From an uncultured Thiomonas sp. (lineage in GTDB: Bacteria; Pseudomonadota; Gammaproteobacteria; Burkholderiales; Burkholderiaceae_C), in contig CALBRU010000247.1 in NCBI GenBank assembly GCA_937927695.1, positions 1 to 9,621 of the forward strand: a stretch of 9,621 nucleotides of DNA, in the 5' to 3' direction. Below are positions 1 to 6,067 of the stretch, piece after piece; the first letter of the stretch is position 1; the number at the start of each line of letters is the position of its first letter. Below the pieces are notes generated by a model. The model was not told where the DNA came from and made no database searches. It worked only from the letters and a program-made list of their open reading frames with translations. The translations under genes were made by a program, and so were the position numbers.

Positions 1-1835
1 TCGGCCAGCCGCTGCACTTCTTCCGCCACCACCGAGAAGCCGCGACCGGCTTCACCGGCCGACGCGGCCTGGATGGCGGCGTTCAGTGCCAGCACGTTGG
101 TCTGTTCGGTAATGTCGGAAATCAGCTCGGTGATTTCGCCGATCTCCTGCGACGACTCGCCCAGCCGCTTGATGCGCTTGGAGGTGTCCTGGATCTGCTC
201 GCGGATGCTGTTCATGCCGTCGATGGAGTTGCGCACGGCGCGCTGCCCCTGCTCGGCGGCCTGCAGCGACTGGTTCGCCACCTCGGCCGATTGCTGCGCC
301 TGAACCGACACCTGGTTGATGCGCTGCGCCATGTCGAGCACCGACTGGCCGGTTTCGCGAATCTTGTTGAGCTGTTCGTCTGCGCTTTGCATCAGCCGGT
401 CGGAGGTGGTCTGGGCTTGCGCGGCGCCCTCGCCCACCTGGTCGGCGGTCTGCTGCACCTGTCCCACCAGGGTGCGGAGTTCTTCCACGGTGTAGTTCAC
501 CGAGTCGGCGATGGCGCCGGTGATGTCTTCGGTCACGGTAGCCTGCTGGGTGAGGTCGCCCTCGGCCACGGTTTGCAGTTCGTTCATCAACCGCAAAATA
601 GCGGCCTGATTCGACTCATTGGTGCGCCGGGCTTCAAGCTCTTGACGCTCGGTTTGCCGACGCTGCAGTTCCACCAGTGAGGCGCGTTGGCGCGCCTCGT
701 TGAGCATGATGTAGATCAGGTCGGTGGCGGCGATGATGGCCAGCAGGCCCAGCAGGGCGAGGAACAAAATCGCCGACCAGCTCACGCCGGTGCGCGAGGA
801 ATACAGGCTTTGCAGCTGATTGAGGTTGTCGTAGAGCTGGCCGGATGAGGCGAGCACCGCGTTTTGCGCCTCACGCGCCGAGGCCAGGCTAGGCAGGTTG
901 GCCAGCAGGGTGCGAGCAGAGGCTTCGGTCTTGGTGTAGGTCTGGATCAGGTTTTGCAACTGCTGCCGTGCCTGCGGGTCGGTCAGGGCGGTGAGTTGCA
1001 GATCGGCGTTACCGTCCAGCAGTCCCTTGCTCAGCGCATTGAATGTGGTCAGATCCTTGCCGAGGGTGAATACGGCCTCGGGCCGCACGCCTTGAAACGA
1101 CAGAAAAGCGTTGGCCGATTTGTCGATGCGCTGGGTCAGCATGGTGAGCTGGCTGGCGGCGTTGATATTGCTCGCTGACCCTTTTTGCTGCAGCAGCAGC
1201 GAGGTCAGGGTTTGCGCGCTGTCGAGCAGGGCGTCGGTCTGGCGGTTGATGTCGGTGAGCTGCTGCGCAGTCGTCGTCAGCACACCTTCCTGCTTGGCGA
1301 GCAGGTCGGCGTTTTTCACGCTGGTCTCGGTTTCCGGGCCAATCTTGTCGAGTAGCGCCTGACCGCCAGCGGGCACGCTGGTTTGCTGCAGGACGGCGAC
1401 TTCCGATTTCAGGGCCTCGGCGCTGGAACGCACGGTGGCGAAAGCTTCTTTATTGCCCAGCAGCGCCGCGTTCATCGAACGTGCCAGACGCTGTGACTGG
1501 GTCAGCGCCGAGCCGGAGGCTTCGAGCTGCCGCGCCGAGTCGGACGTTCCGCGCAGCACCACAATCAGGGTCAGACCGAGCAGCACCAGCGAGATGATGA
1601 GCAGCACGCCGAAAAAGCGCTGCTGCTGGGGCAGCATCATGCGGCTGATCATCGGCAGCCGCAGAATCAGCGGGCGGTTGCCCTGGGCTTGATGCAGTGC
1701 GCTGGCCGGATCTCCGATGCTGGAATCGATCTGCAGGGTTTCCTGTCCACCCCGACCGAGCGCCGTCGGCGCGATTTCGGTGTCGCTTGACGATTCGTTG
1801 TTTTTCGTTCCGAAAAGGGACGAGAGTAAGGACAT
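1..1835 (-). CDS. pilJ: PilJ, type IV pilus methyl-accepting chemotaxis transducer (3' end cut off)
   Basis: Membrane sensor of the Pil-Chp chemosensory system that controls type IV pilus twitching motility; known PilJ proteins signal through PilI to a CheA-type kinase. The open frame gives 611 codons before the window edge. About 70 cytoplasmic residues (starting MSLLSSLFG) precede a first membrane segment at about residues 74-94 (FFGVLLIISLVLLGLTLIVV). A periplasmic region of about 260 residues follows, as in the paired PilJ domains of the family, then a second membrane segment at about 354-375 (ILFLALLGLLAIIAATDLIY). A HAMP-like stretch (LMNELQTVAEGDLTQQ) comes next, then a long helical signalling domain with the conserved hairpin tip EQTNVLALNAAIQAASAGEA at about residue 576. 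The start ATG has GGAG six bases upstream. The final part of the signalling domain lies outside the window. It is the last gene of the visible pilGHIJ run, 124 bp after pilI. Confidence 0.95.
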   Translation of the reverse strand, partial: MSLLSSLFGTKNNESSSDTEIAPTALGRGGQETLQIDSSIGDPASALHQAQGNRPLILRLPMISRMMLPQQQRFFGVLLIISLVLLGLTLIVVLRGTSDSARQLEASGSALTQSQRLARSMNAALLGNKEAFATVRSSAEALKSEVAVLQQTSVPAGGQALLDKIGPETETSVKNADLLAKQEGVLTTTAQQLTDINRQTDALLDSAQTLTSLLLQQKGSASNINAASQLTMLTQRIDKSANAFLSFQGVRPEAVFTLGKDLTTFNALSKGLLDGNADLQLTALTDPQARQQLQNLIQTYTKTEASARTLLANLPSLASAREAQNAVLASSGQLYDNLNQLQSLYSSRTGVSWSAILFLALLGLLAIIAATDLIYIMLNEARQRASLVELQRRQTERQELEARRTNESNQAAILRLMNELQTVAEGDLTQQATVTEDITGAIADSVNYTVEELRTLVGQVQQTADQVGEGAAQAQTTSDRLMQSADEQLNKIRETGQSVLDMAQRINQVSVQAQQSAEVANQSLQAAEQGQRAVRNSIDGMNSIREQIQDTSKRIKRLGESSQEIGEITELISDITEQTNVLALNAAIQAASAGEAGRGFSVVAEEVQRLA

Positions 1836-1959
1836 GACCGCTCCGTAAAACGTGATGAAGTTAAGGATGCAAACCGGCAGATGACGGTTGACTAAAAACA
1901 GGTGCAGCGCAGTGAAAGGAAATTCAGCAAATTCAGCAAAATCGCGCGCGATCGAAATT
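1836..1959. other. pilI-pilJ intergenic spacer with a 9-bp repeat and a palindrome
   Basis: This is the longest gap inside the pil run. It holds two perfect copies of aaattcagc in tandem (1920-1937) and the perfect 12-base palindrome atcgcgcgcgat (1941-1952), which lies right after the pilI stop codon on the minus strand. The palindrome has no T-run behind it, so I do not call a terminator. The base composition is more AT-rich than the flanking genes. A separate pilJ promoter could sit here, but I see no convincing -35/-10 pair. The pilJ ribosome-binding site (GGAG) is at the left end. Confidence 0.5.
1920..1937. repeat. Two tandem copies of a 9-bp unit
   Basis: The unit aaattcagc occurs twice in direct succession without mismatch, and the next three bases (aaa) begin a third period. 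It lies between the pilI stop and the pilJ start. Two copies of so short a unit can arise by chance or by slippage; no function is evident. Confidence 0.6.
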
Positions 1960-2484
1960 TCAGGTGACGCTCAGGAATTGTTCGTTTTCGGCCAGAGCCA
2001 GCAGGTCGACTTCATGCCAGAGGTTCTGTTCGGCATCGCGATAAGTGGTTCCCAGCCAAGGGTGCAGCCCTTCACCAAGCTCCTCCTTTTGAAAGCCGAG
2101 AACTTTCTGTAGTTGATCCGGGTTGCGCAGCCCGACCAGTTGATCGACCAGCAGGGCGGTGTTGATGTCGAGCGCCGGGGCGAACTGGATGAGTCGGGCC
2201 TGCGGCGTCAGGGCAGCGGCGCCTTCGCCCATGAACCGGCCCAGATGCACCACGCCGCAGACCTGGCCCCGCAGACTGACCAGACCCAGGAACCAGGGCA
2301 GGGCGTGCGGCAGCGGGGCGCAGTGCTGCATGGGCGAAATCTCGCCCGAGAACTCCAGGGGCAGCAAAAAGCGCCACTGCCCCGCCAGCACAGCCAGCCA
2401 GCGTGAAGGGGCTTGCCCGCTTTGCGCGGCCGTCAGGCGTTGTGCGAGATGGGTCTGAAATTCGCGCAGCGAGGCTCTGGACAT
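1960..2484 (-). CDS. pilI: PilI, CheW-like coupling protein of the twitching chemosensory system
   Basis: Cytoplasmic adaptor that in the known Pil-Chp system links the PilJ receptor to the CheA-type kinase. The protein has 174 residues, the usual size for PilI. A single CheW-like domain covers about residues 28-170. The most recognisable stretch is FLGLVSLRGQVCGVVHLGRF at about 65-84, the equivalent of the CheW G-L-x-x-L-R-G motif. The start ATG (MSRASLREF) has no purine-rich Shine-Dalgarno: the preceding bases read CGTCTCCGCCC. Translation may therefore depend on ribosomes coming from pilH, whose stop is 49 bp upstream. Assignment rests on the domain and on its position between pilH and pilJ. 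Confidence 0.9.
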   Translation of the reverse strand: MSRASLREFQTHLAQRLTAAQSGQAPSRWLAVLAGQWRFLLPLEFSGEISPMQHCAPLPHALPWFLGLVSLRGQVCGVVHLGRFMGEGAAALTPQARLIQFAPALDINTALLVDQLVGLRNPDQLQKVLGFQKEELGEGLHPWLGTTYRDAEQNLWHEVDLLALAENEQFLSVT

Positions 2485-2533
2485 GGGCGGAGACGTTGGT
2501 TGGAAGACGTAGCGGTGCGTACGAGTGTGAGCT

Positions 2534-2899
2534 TCAGGCGATGGCGCGGATCTTGTCGAGCAACTCGGTGGCGTTCACTGGCTTGATGACATAGTCGGAC
2601 GCGCCTTGACGCATGGCCCAGACCTTGTCGGTTTCGAGCTTCTTGCTGGTGCACATGATGACGGGAATGCCTGAGTAAGCGGGGTCGCGCGTGATCTGTC
2701 GGGTGAGTTGAAAGCCGTTCTGGCCGGGCATCACCACGTCCATCAGAATCAGATCGGGCTTCACGGCCGCGAGCATGGCCAGCGCCTGCTCGCCGTTTTC
2801 CGCCGTGTTCACCGCAAAGCCGTGCTTGGTGAGCAGGTCGGAGAGGAAATACAGCTCGGTCTTGGAATCGTCAACGATGAGAATATTGTGTACGGGCAT
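2534..2899 (-). CDS. pilH: PilH, CheY-like response regulator
   Basis: Stand-alone phosphoreceiver. In characterised twitching systems PilH opposes or modulates PilG, with a link to pilus retraction. The 121 residues form one receiver domain and no output domain. Visible landmarks are the acidic pair D10/D11 (LIVDDSKTE), the phosphoacceptor D54 in ILMDVVMPG, T84 in MCTS and K106 in the VIKP motif. All active-site positions are present, so it should be phosphorylatable. The start MPVHNILIVDD sits directly in front of the domain. The upstream sequence lacks a Shine-Dalgarno and instead contains a pyrimidine-rich 9-base repeat on the coding strand. It differs from PilG in lacking an N-terminal lead and in the VIKP motif (LTKP in PilG). 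Confidence 0.93.
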   Translation of the reverse strand: MPVHNILIVDDSKTELYFLSDLLTKHGFAVNTAENGEQALAMLAAVKPDLILMDVVMPGQNGFQLTRQITRDPAYSGIPVIMCTSKKLETDKVWAMRQGASDYVIKPVNATELLDKIRAIA

Positions 2900-2947
2900 G
2901 GCGGATGAAAAGAAGAGCGAGAAGAGCGAAAAGAGCGAGAAGGGCGA
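2900..2947. other. pilG-pilH intergenic spacer
   Basis: This 48-bp gap separates the pilG stop from the pilH start. Thirty-six of its bases are a four-copy 9-bp tandem repeat. On the coding (minus) strand it is almost entirely pyrimidine, so it offers no Shine-Dalgarno for pilH. The last ten bases before the pilH ATG read TTTCATCCGC. Confidence 0.7.
2911..2946. repeat. Four-copy 9-bp tandem repeat between pilG and pilH
   Basis: The plus-strand units are agaagagcg, agaagagcg, aaaagagcg and agaagggcg. Copies 1 and 2 are identical, and copies 3 and 4 each differ at one base. On the transcribed (minus) strand the unit reads CGCTCTTCT. The array ends one base before the pilG stop codon and begins 11 bases upstream of the pilH ATG. 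The unit length is a multiple of three, so copy changes would not shift a reading frame across it, but no gene reads through here. Confidence 0.85.
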
Positions 2948-3358
2948 TCAGGAGCCGGTCGCAGCAGCAGGTGGGTTGGCGTTCAGGTGCCGCTTGACCG
3001 CGTCGAGCAGTTGATCTTTGGTGAAGGGCTTGGTCAGATAGTCTTGCGCGCCGACCATGCGGCCGCGCGCCTTGTCGAACACGCCGTCCTTGCTGGAGAG
3101 CATGACCATGGGGATATGGGAAAACTTGCCGCTGCGGCGGATGACGGCCACGGTCTGATAGCCGTCGAGCCGGGGCATCAGAATGTCGCAGAAAATCAGG
3201 TCGGGCTCGTGGTCGTTGACCTTGGACAAGGCGTCAAAGCCGTCTTCGGCGAGCAGCACCTCATAGCCGGCCTGCTTGAGAAAAATCTCGGCGCTGCGGC
3301 GGATGGTGTTGCTGTCATCGATGACCAACACTTTGAATGGGCTGGTAGGCGCAACCAT
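2948..3358 (-). CDS. pilG: PilG, CheY-like response regulator
   Basis: Receiver-only regulator of the Pil-Chp system. In characterised species phosphorylated PilG promotes pilus extension and twitching. The 136 residues match the usual PilG length. The acidic pair is D14/D15 (VIDDSNT), the phosphoacceptor is D58 in FCDILMPRLDG, the switch serine is S88, and K110 lies in LTKP. The start was set at MVAPTSPFK because AAAGGA lies five bases upstream. An ATG two codons earlier has no room for that site, and the longer upstream frame encodes an unrelated arginine-rich stretch. A short Ala/Pro tail (NPPAAATGS) ends the protein. First of the pil genes, 100 bp after rubredoxin. Confidence 0.94.
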   Translation of the reverse strand: MVAPTSPFKVLVIDDSNTIRRSAEIFLKQAGYEVLLAEDGFDALSKVNDHEPDLIFCDILMPRLDGYQTVAVIRRSGKFSHIPMVMLSSKDGVFDKARGRMVGAQDYLTKPFTKDQLLDAVKRHLNANPPAAATGS

Positions 3359-3443
3359 GCACATCCTTTGCAAAAGGGGAAAAGGAAAAACGCTGAAAAA
3401 AGCTGCGGTGACTTGCCGTTCCCGATTAAACCGGCACCTTCTC

Positions 3444-3471
3444 AAAAAATGACGCCGTCTAGACCGGCACC
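3444..3471 (-). terminator. Possible intrinsic terminator overlapping the rubredoxin stop codon
   Basis: On the minus strand GGTGCCG (3471-3465) can pair with CGGCGTC (3457-3451) around a 7-base loop that contains the TAG stop. This gives five GC pairs and two GU pairs. One A and six T residues follow directly (3449-3444). The stem is short, so termination is probably partial and could reduce transcription from rubredoxin into pilG. No other terminator candidate was seen in this gap. Confidence 0.35.
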
Positions 3472-3638
3472 ATTTCGAAATCTTCTTTGCGCGCACCGCA
3501 CTCGGGGCAGGTCCAGTTCATTGGCACATCGGCCCAACGCGTACCCGGTGCAATGCCGCTCTCTGGATGGCCCTCGGCTTCTGAGTAAATGAAGCCGCAG
3601 ATCAGGCACATCCAACTGCAAAGTTCTTGTTTGTCCAC
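3459..3638 (-). CDS. Rubredoxin
   Basis: Small soluble one-iron electron carrier. The fold is set by two cysteine pairs, C11-x-x-C14 (MCLICGF) and C44-x-x-C47 (WTCPECG), which hold one iron. The conserved core GIAPGTRWADVP and the ending KEDFEMVPV are typical of proteobacterial rubredoxins. The start is uncertain. A GTG at 3638 gives 59 residues and keeps the Trp just before the first Cys pair; an ATG at 3611 gives only 50; an ATG at 3734 would add 32 unconserved residues. None has a good Shine-Dalgarno. Possible partners are rubredoxin reductase or an alkane or peroxide-stress enzyme, none of which is in the window. It lies directly upstream of pilG, a linkage I recall from other betaproteobacteria. 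Confidence 0.9.
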   Translation of the reverse strand: MDKQELCSWMCLICGFIYSEAEGHPESGIAPGTRWADVPMNWTCPECGARKEDFEMVPV

Positions 3639-3792
3639 AGCGTATCGGGGTAGAGGAGAAGATTCAACGATTCTATGGCGCGCTGTTGCATTTTGACCTA
3701 CAAGACAAGCACGGCTGCGGAACATCAAGGCCATGGCAAGGTCGGTGCGGGGTCAGGCTTGCACCGACCTGCAGTCGCACTACCATGCCAGC
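3639..3792. other. Divergent intergenic region between rubredoxin and the ThiD-like gene
   Basis: About 150 bp that must hold the promoters for both directions if the chosen starts are right. On the minus strand TAGAAT (plus-strand positions 3670-3675) matches the -10 consensus at five of six bases, about 30 bp upstream of the rubredoxin GTG, but no good -35 is spaced to it. On the plus strand TTGACC (3693-3698) resembles a -35, without a good -10 at 16-18 bp. A CCATGG at 3731-3736 gives an ATG on each strand; using both as starts would leave no promoter space at all. Confidence 0.45.
3670..3675 (-). promoter_or_regulatory. Weak -10 candidate for rubredoxin-pil transcription
   Basis: TAGAAT on the minus strand, five of six bases matching TATAAT, lies at a suitable distance upstream of the rubredoxin start. 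No matching -35 hexamer is found 16-18 bp further upstream, so the call is tentative. Confidence 0.2.
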
Positions 3793-4659
3793 ATGATGAC
3801 CGAATCCACAGAATCTCCCCCCGCCGTGATGTTTTTCAACGCGGCTGACCCCAGCGGCAGCGCGGGGCTCGCGGCCGATCTGGCGTCGTGCTCGGCCGTG
3901 GGCTGCCATCCCCTGCCGGTCACGACCGCGCTCTGGGTGCGCGACACCGCGGAAATTTTCGACACCATCGACATCGAGGCCGACGCCGTGGTGGAGCAGG
4001 CGCGGGCCGTGCTCGAAGACGTCGAGATCTCGGCCTGGAAGGTCGGCTTTCTCGGCAGCGTCGACGTGGTCAATGCCGTGGCCGAACTGCTGGCTGACTA
4101 CAGCCAGGTGCCGCTGGTCACCTATGCCAGCAATTTCCACGTGCTCGAGGAGTCGCAGACCGATGACTACATCAAGGCGATGCAGGATCTCATCCTGCCG
4201 CAAACCCGCGTGCTCACCGGCAACCAGAGCGCGCTCACCCAGTTGTTGCTACCCGAGTGGGAGGGCGAAGCGCCGCCCACGCTCGATGCGCTGATGCAAA
4301 AGTCACAGCAGCTCGGCGTGCAATACCTGCTGGTGACAGGAATCGTGGCCAGCGAGGGCAGGGTGGAGAACGTGCTGATGAGCCCGCGGCGGGTGTTGCT
4401 GCGCGAGAGTTTCGAACTGTTCGAGGCAGGGTTCACCGGCGCGGGCGATACCTTGTCGGCGGTGCTCACCGCGATACTCGCCAATGGCGCCAAGCTCGAT
4501 CAGGCGGTGCATGAGGCCATCGAATACCTCGATCATTGCCTCGATTTCGGCTACCGCCCCGGCATGGGGCAGGTGGTGCCCGACCGCTTCTTCTGGGCGC
4601 AGCCCACCGAGGAGGAAGACGACATGCCGGACGAGCCGGGCACGCCGACCTTGCAGTGA
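3793..4659 (+). CDS. thiD: ThiD-like ribokinase-family kinase (hydroxymethylpyrimidine/phosphomethylpyrimidine kinase homologue), divergent
   Basis: ThiD phosphorylates hydroxymethylpyrimidine and its phosphate in thiamine synthesis, and this protein is clearly of that fold. The N-terminal NAADPSGSAGLAADL (residues about 16-30) matches the ThiD substrate/nucleotide loop, and the C-terminal FTGAGDTLSAVLTAIL (about 214-229) is the ribokinase-family anion hole. It departs from textbook ThiD at key points. The catalytic loop reads GAGD (D219) rather than GTGC, the TPNxxE motif is replaced by TGNQSA, and the KGGH strand is replaced by VTGI. An acidic tail (EEEDDMPDEPG) follows FFWAQPTEE. The start is a choice: ATG at 3793 or 3796 precedes the conserved part, while ATG at 3733 adds 20 unconserved residues but has AAGG nearby. 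The gene lies 111 bp before hemL on the same strand. The pyrimidine-kinase function is inferred and unproven. Confidence 0.8.
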   Translation: MMTESTESPPAVMFFNAADPSGSAGLAADLASCSAVGCHPLPVTTALWVRDTAEIFDTIDIEADAVVEQARAVLEDVEISAWKVGFLGSVDVVNAVAELLADYSQVPLVTYASNFHVLEESQTDDYIKAMQDLILPQTRVLTGNQSALTQLLLPEWEGEAPPTLDALMQKSQQLGVQYLLVTGIVASEGRVENVLMSPRRVLLRESFELFEAGFTGAGDTLSAVLTAILANGAKLDQAVHEAIEYLDHCLDFGYRPGMGQVVPDRFFWAQPTEEEDDMPDEPGTPTLQ

Positions 4660-4669
4660 CCTCGGGGAC

Positions 4670-4703
4670 GTTTGGCATTCCGCGGTCCGAGCGCCTGTCA
4701 AAC
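4670..4703 (+). repeat. Inverted repeat downstream of thiD
   Basis: gtttggca (4670-4677) pairs with tgtcaaac (4696-4703) over eight positions with one GU pair; the loop is 18 bases. It begins 11 bases after the thiD stop. It could be a weak 3'-end stabiliser or part of the hemL leader. Confidence 0.4.
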
Positions 4704-4725
4704 AACCTATATCCCGTTTTCTTCT

Positions 4726-4750
4726 CATCGCCCTGCTAGTCGGGGCGATG
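4726..4750 (+). repeat. Inverted repeat in front of hemL
   Basis: catcgccc (4726-4733) and gggcgatg (4743-4750) form a perfect 8-bp stem around the 9-base loop tgctagtcg. It ends 20 bases before the hemL ATG, just before the ribosome-binding site. It could act as an operator or as a structure that modulates translation; sequence alone cannot decide. Confidence 0.5.
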
Positions 4751-4770
4751 TCCGTTCAAGAAAGAGCACC

Positions 4771-6060
4771 ATGTCCATCACGAATCAGCAACTGTTCGAT
4801 CGCGCCCAGCGCACCATTCCCGGCGGGGTCAACTCGCCGGTGCGCGCATTTCGCCAGGTCGGCGGCGTGCCGCGCTTCATCGACCGCGCCGAAGGCCCGT
4901 ACATGATCGACGCCGAAGGCACGCGCTACATCGACTACATCGGCTCCTGGGGGCCGATGATCGCCGGGCACGCTCATCCGGAGGTCGTCGAGGCGGTGCA
5001 GCGCGCCGCCACCCGCTCGCTGAGTTTCGGCGCGCCCACGGCCGACGAAATCGACATGGCCGAAGCCATTTGCAAGCTCATGCCTGCGGTCGAAATGGTG
5101 CGCCTGGTGTCCAGCGGCACCGAAGCCGGCATGAGCGCCATTCGCCTGGCGCGCGGCTTCACCGGGCGCGACGCCATTGTCAAGTTCGAAGGCTGCTACC
5201 ACGGCCATGCCGACAGTCTGCTGGTCAAGGCCGGTTCGGGCTTGCTGACCTTCGGCAATCCCAGCTCCGCCGGGGTGCCTGCCGATCTGGCCAAGCACAC
5301 GCTGGTGCTGGAGTTCAACAACATCGCCCAGATCGAGGAATTGTTTGCCCGGCAGGGACACGAAATCGCCTGCGTGATGGTGGAACCCATCGCGGGCAAT
5401 ATGAATTTCATCCGCGGCACACCGGCCTGGCATCAGCGCCTGCGCGAGCTCTGCACCGAGCACGGCGCGCTGTTGGTGTGGGACGAGGTGATGACCGGTT
5501 TTCGCGTGGCGCTGGGCGGCGCGCAACAGGTGTATGGCATTCGTCCCGATCTGGTGGTGATGGGCAAGGTGATTGGCGGTGGCATGCCGCTGGCGGCCTT
5601 CGGCGGCCGCGCCGATGTGATGCACAAGCTCTCGCCGCTGGGCGCGGTGTACCAAGCTGGCACGCTGTCGGGCAATCCGGTGGCGGTGGCTGCTGGTATG
5701 GCACAACTGCGCCTGATCCAGCAGCCAGGGTTTTACGAGCGCCTGAGCGCAGCGACGCAAAAGCTGATGCGCGGCCTGGACGCCGCCGCTGCACGGCACG
5801 GCGTGACTTTCCGCACCGACAGCGAAGGCGGCATGTTCGGCTTTTATTTCGCCGCCGATCTGCCGCGCAACTATCCCGATATGGCGACAGCCGACGTCGA
5901 GGTATTCAAGCGCTTTTTCCACGCCATGCTCGACCGCGGCGTGTATCTGGCGCCGAGTATGTACGAGGCGGGGTTTGTCTCCGCTGCGCACGACGATGCG
6001 GTGATCGAGGCCACGCTGCAGGCGGCAGATGGTGCGTTTGCGGACATGAGCAAGGGTTGA
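4771..6060 (+). CDS. hemL: Glutamate-1-semialdehyde 2,1-aminomutase
   Basis: PLP enzyme that converts glutamate-1-semialdehyde to 5-aminolevulinate, the committed tetrapyrrole precursor for haem, in the C5 pathway together with HemA. At 429 residues it has the normal length (about 426 in Escherichia coli). Diagnostic stretches are RAQRTIPGGVNSPVRAF near the N-terminus, SSGTEAGMSAIRLARG (114-129), KFEGCYHGHADSLLVKAG, VWDEVMTGFR, and VMGKVIGGGMPLAAFGG, where K266 is the PLP-binding lysine. G120 occupies a position where I expect Thr (GTEATMS). The start at MSITNQQLF agrees with family N-termini and has AAGAAAGAG upstream; an in-frame ATG 33 codons earlier adds only unconserved sequence. The gene converges with mtgA. 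Confidence 0.98.
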   Translation: MSITNQQLFDRAQRTIPGGVNSPVRAFRQVGGVPRFIDRAEGPYMIDAEGTRYIDYIGSWGPMIAGHAHPEVVEAVQRAATRSLSFGAPTADEIDMAEAICKLMPAVEMVRLVSSGTEAGMSAIRLARGFTGRDAIVKFEGCYHGHADSLLVKAGSGLLTFGNPSSAGVPADLAKHTLVLEFNNIAQIEELFARQGHEIACVMVEPIAGNMNFIRGTPAWHQRLRELCTEHGALLVWDEVMTGFRVALGGAQQVYGIRPDLVVMGKVIGGGMPLAAFGGRADVMHKLSPLGAVYQAGTLSGNPVAVAAGMAQLRLIQQPGFYERLSAATQKLMRGLDAAAARHGVTFRTDSEGGMFGFYFAADLPRNYPDMATADVEVFKRFFHAMLDRGVYLAPSMYEAGFVSAAHDDAVIEATLQAADGAFADMSKG

Positions 6061-6067
6061 TTGGCGC

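Larger units (their letters stand above)
4660..4770 (+). other. thiD-hemL spacer / hemL leader with two inverted repeats
   Basis: The 111-bp gap contains two potential hairpins and a T/C-rich stretch (atcccgttttcttctc) between them. Neither hairpin is followed by a T-run, so they are not standard terminators. TATATC at 4708-4713 could be a -10 but lacks a proper -35. The ribosome-binding site for hemL is the AAGAAAGAG immediately upstream of the start. Confidence 0.45.

Noticed and set aside
3359..3496. N-terminal extension of PilG (46 residues)
   Set aside because: Arg-rich, not PilG-like, overlaps the rubredoxin gene end, and the Shine-Dalgarno fits the shorter start.
3732..3735. Overlapping divergent starts at CCATGG for rubredoxin and the ThiD-like gene
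   Set aside because: Using both would leave no promoter region, and both extra N-termini are unconserved; downstream starts fit the families better.
4672..4770. N-terminal extension of HemL (33 residues)
   Set aside because: HemL proteins start near SITNQQLF; the extra stretch is read through the leader hairpins and has no conserved sequence.
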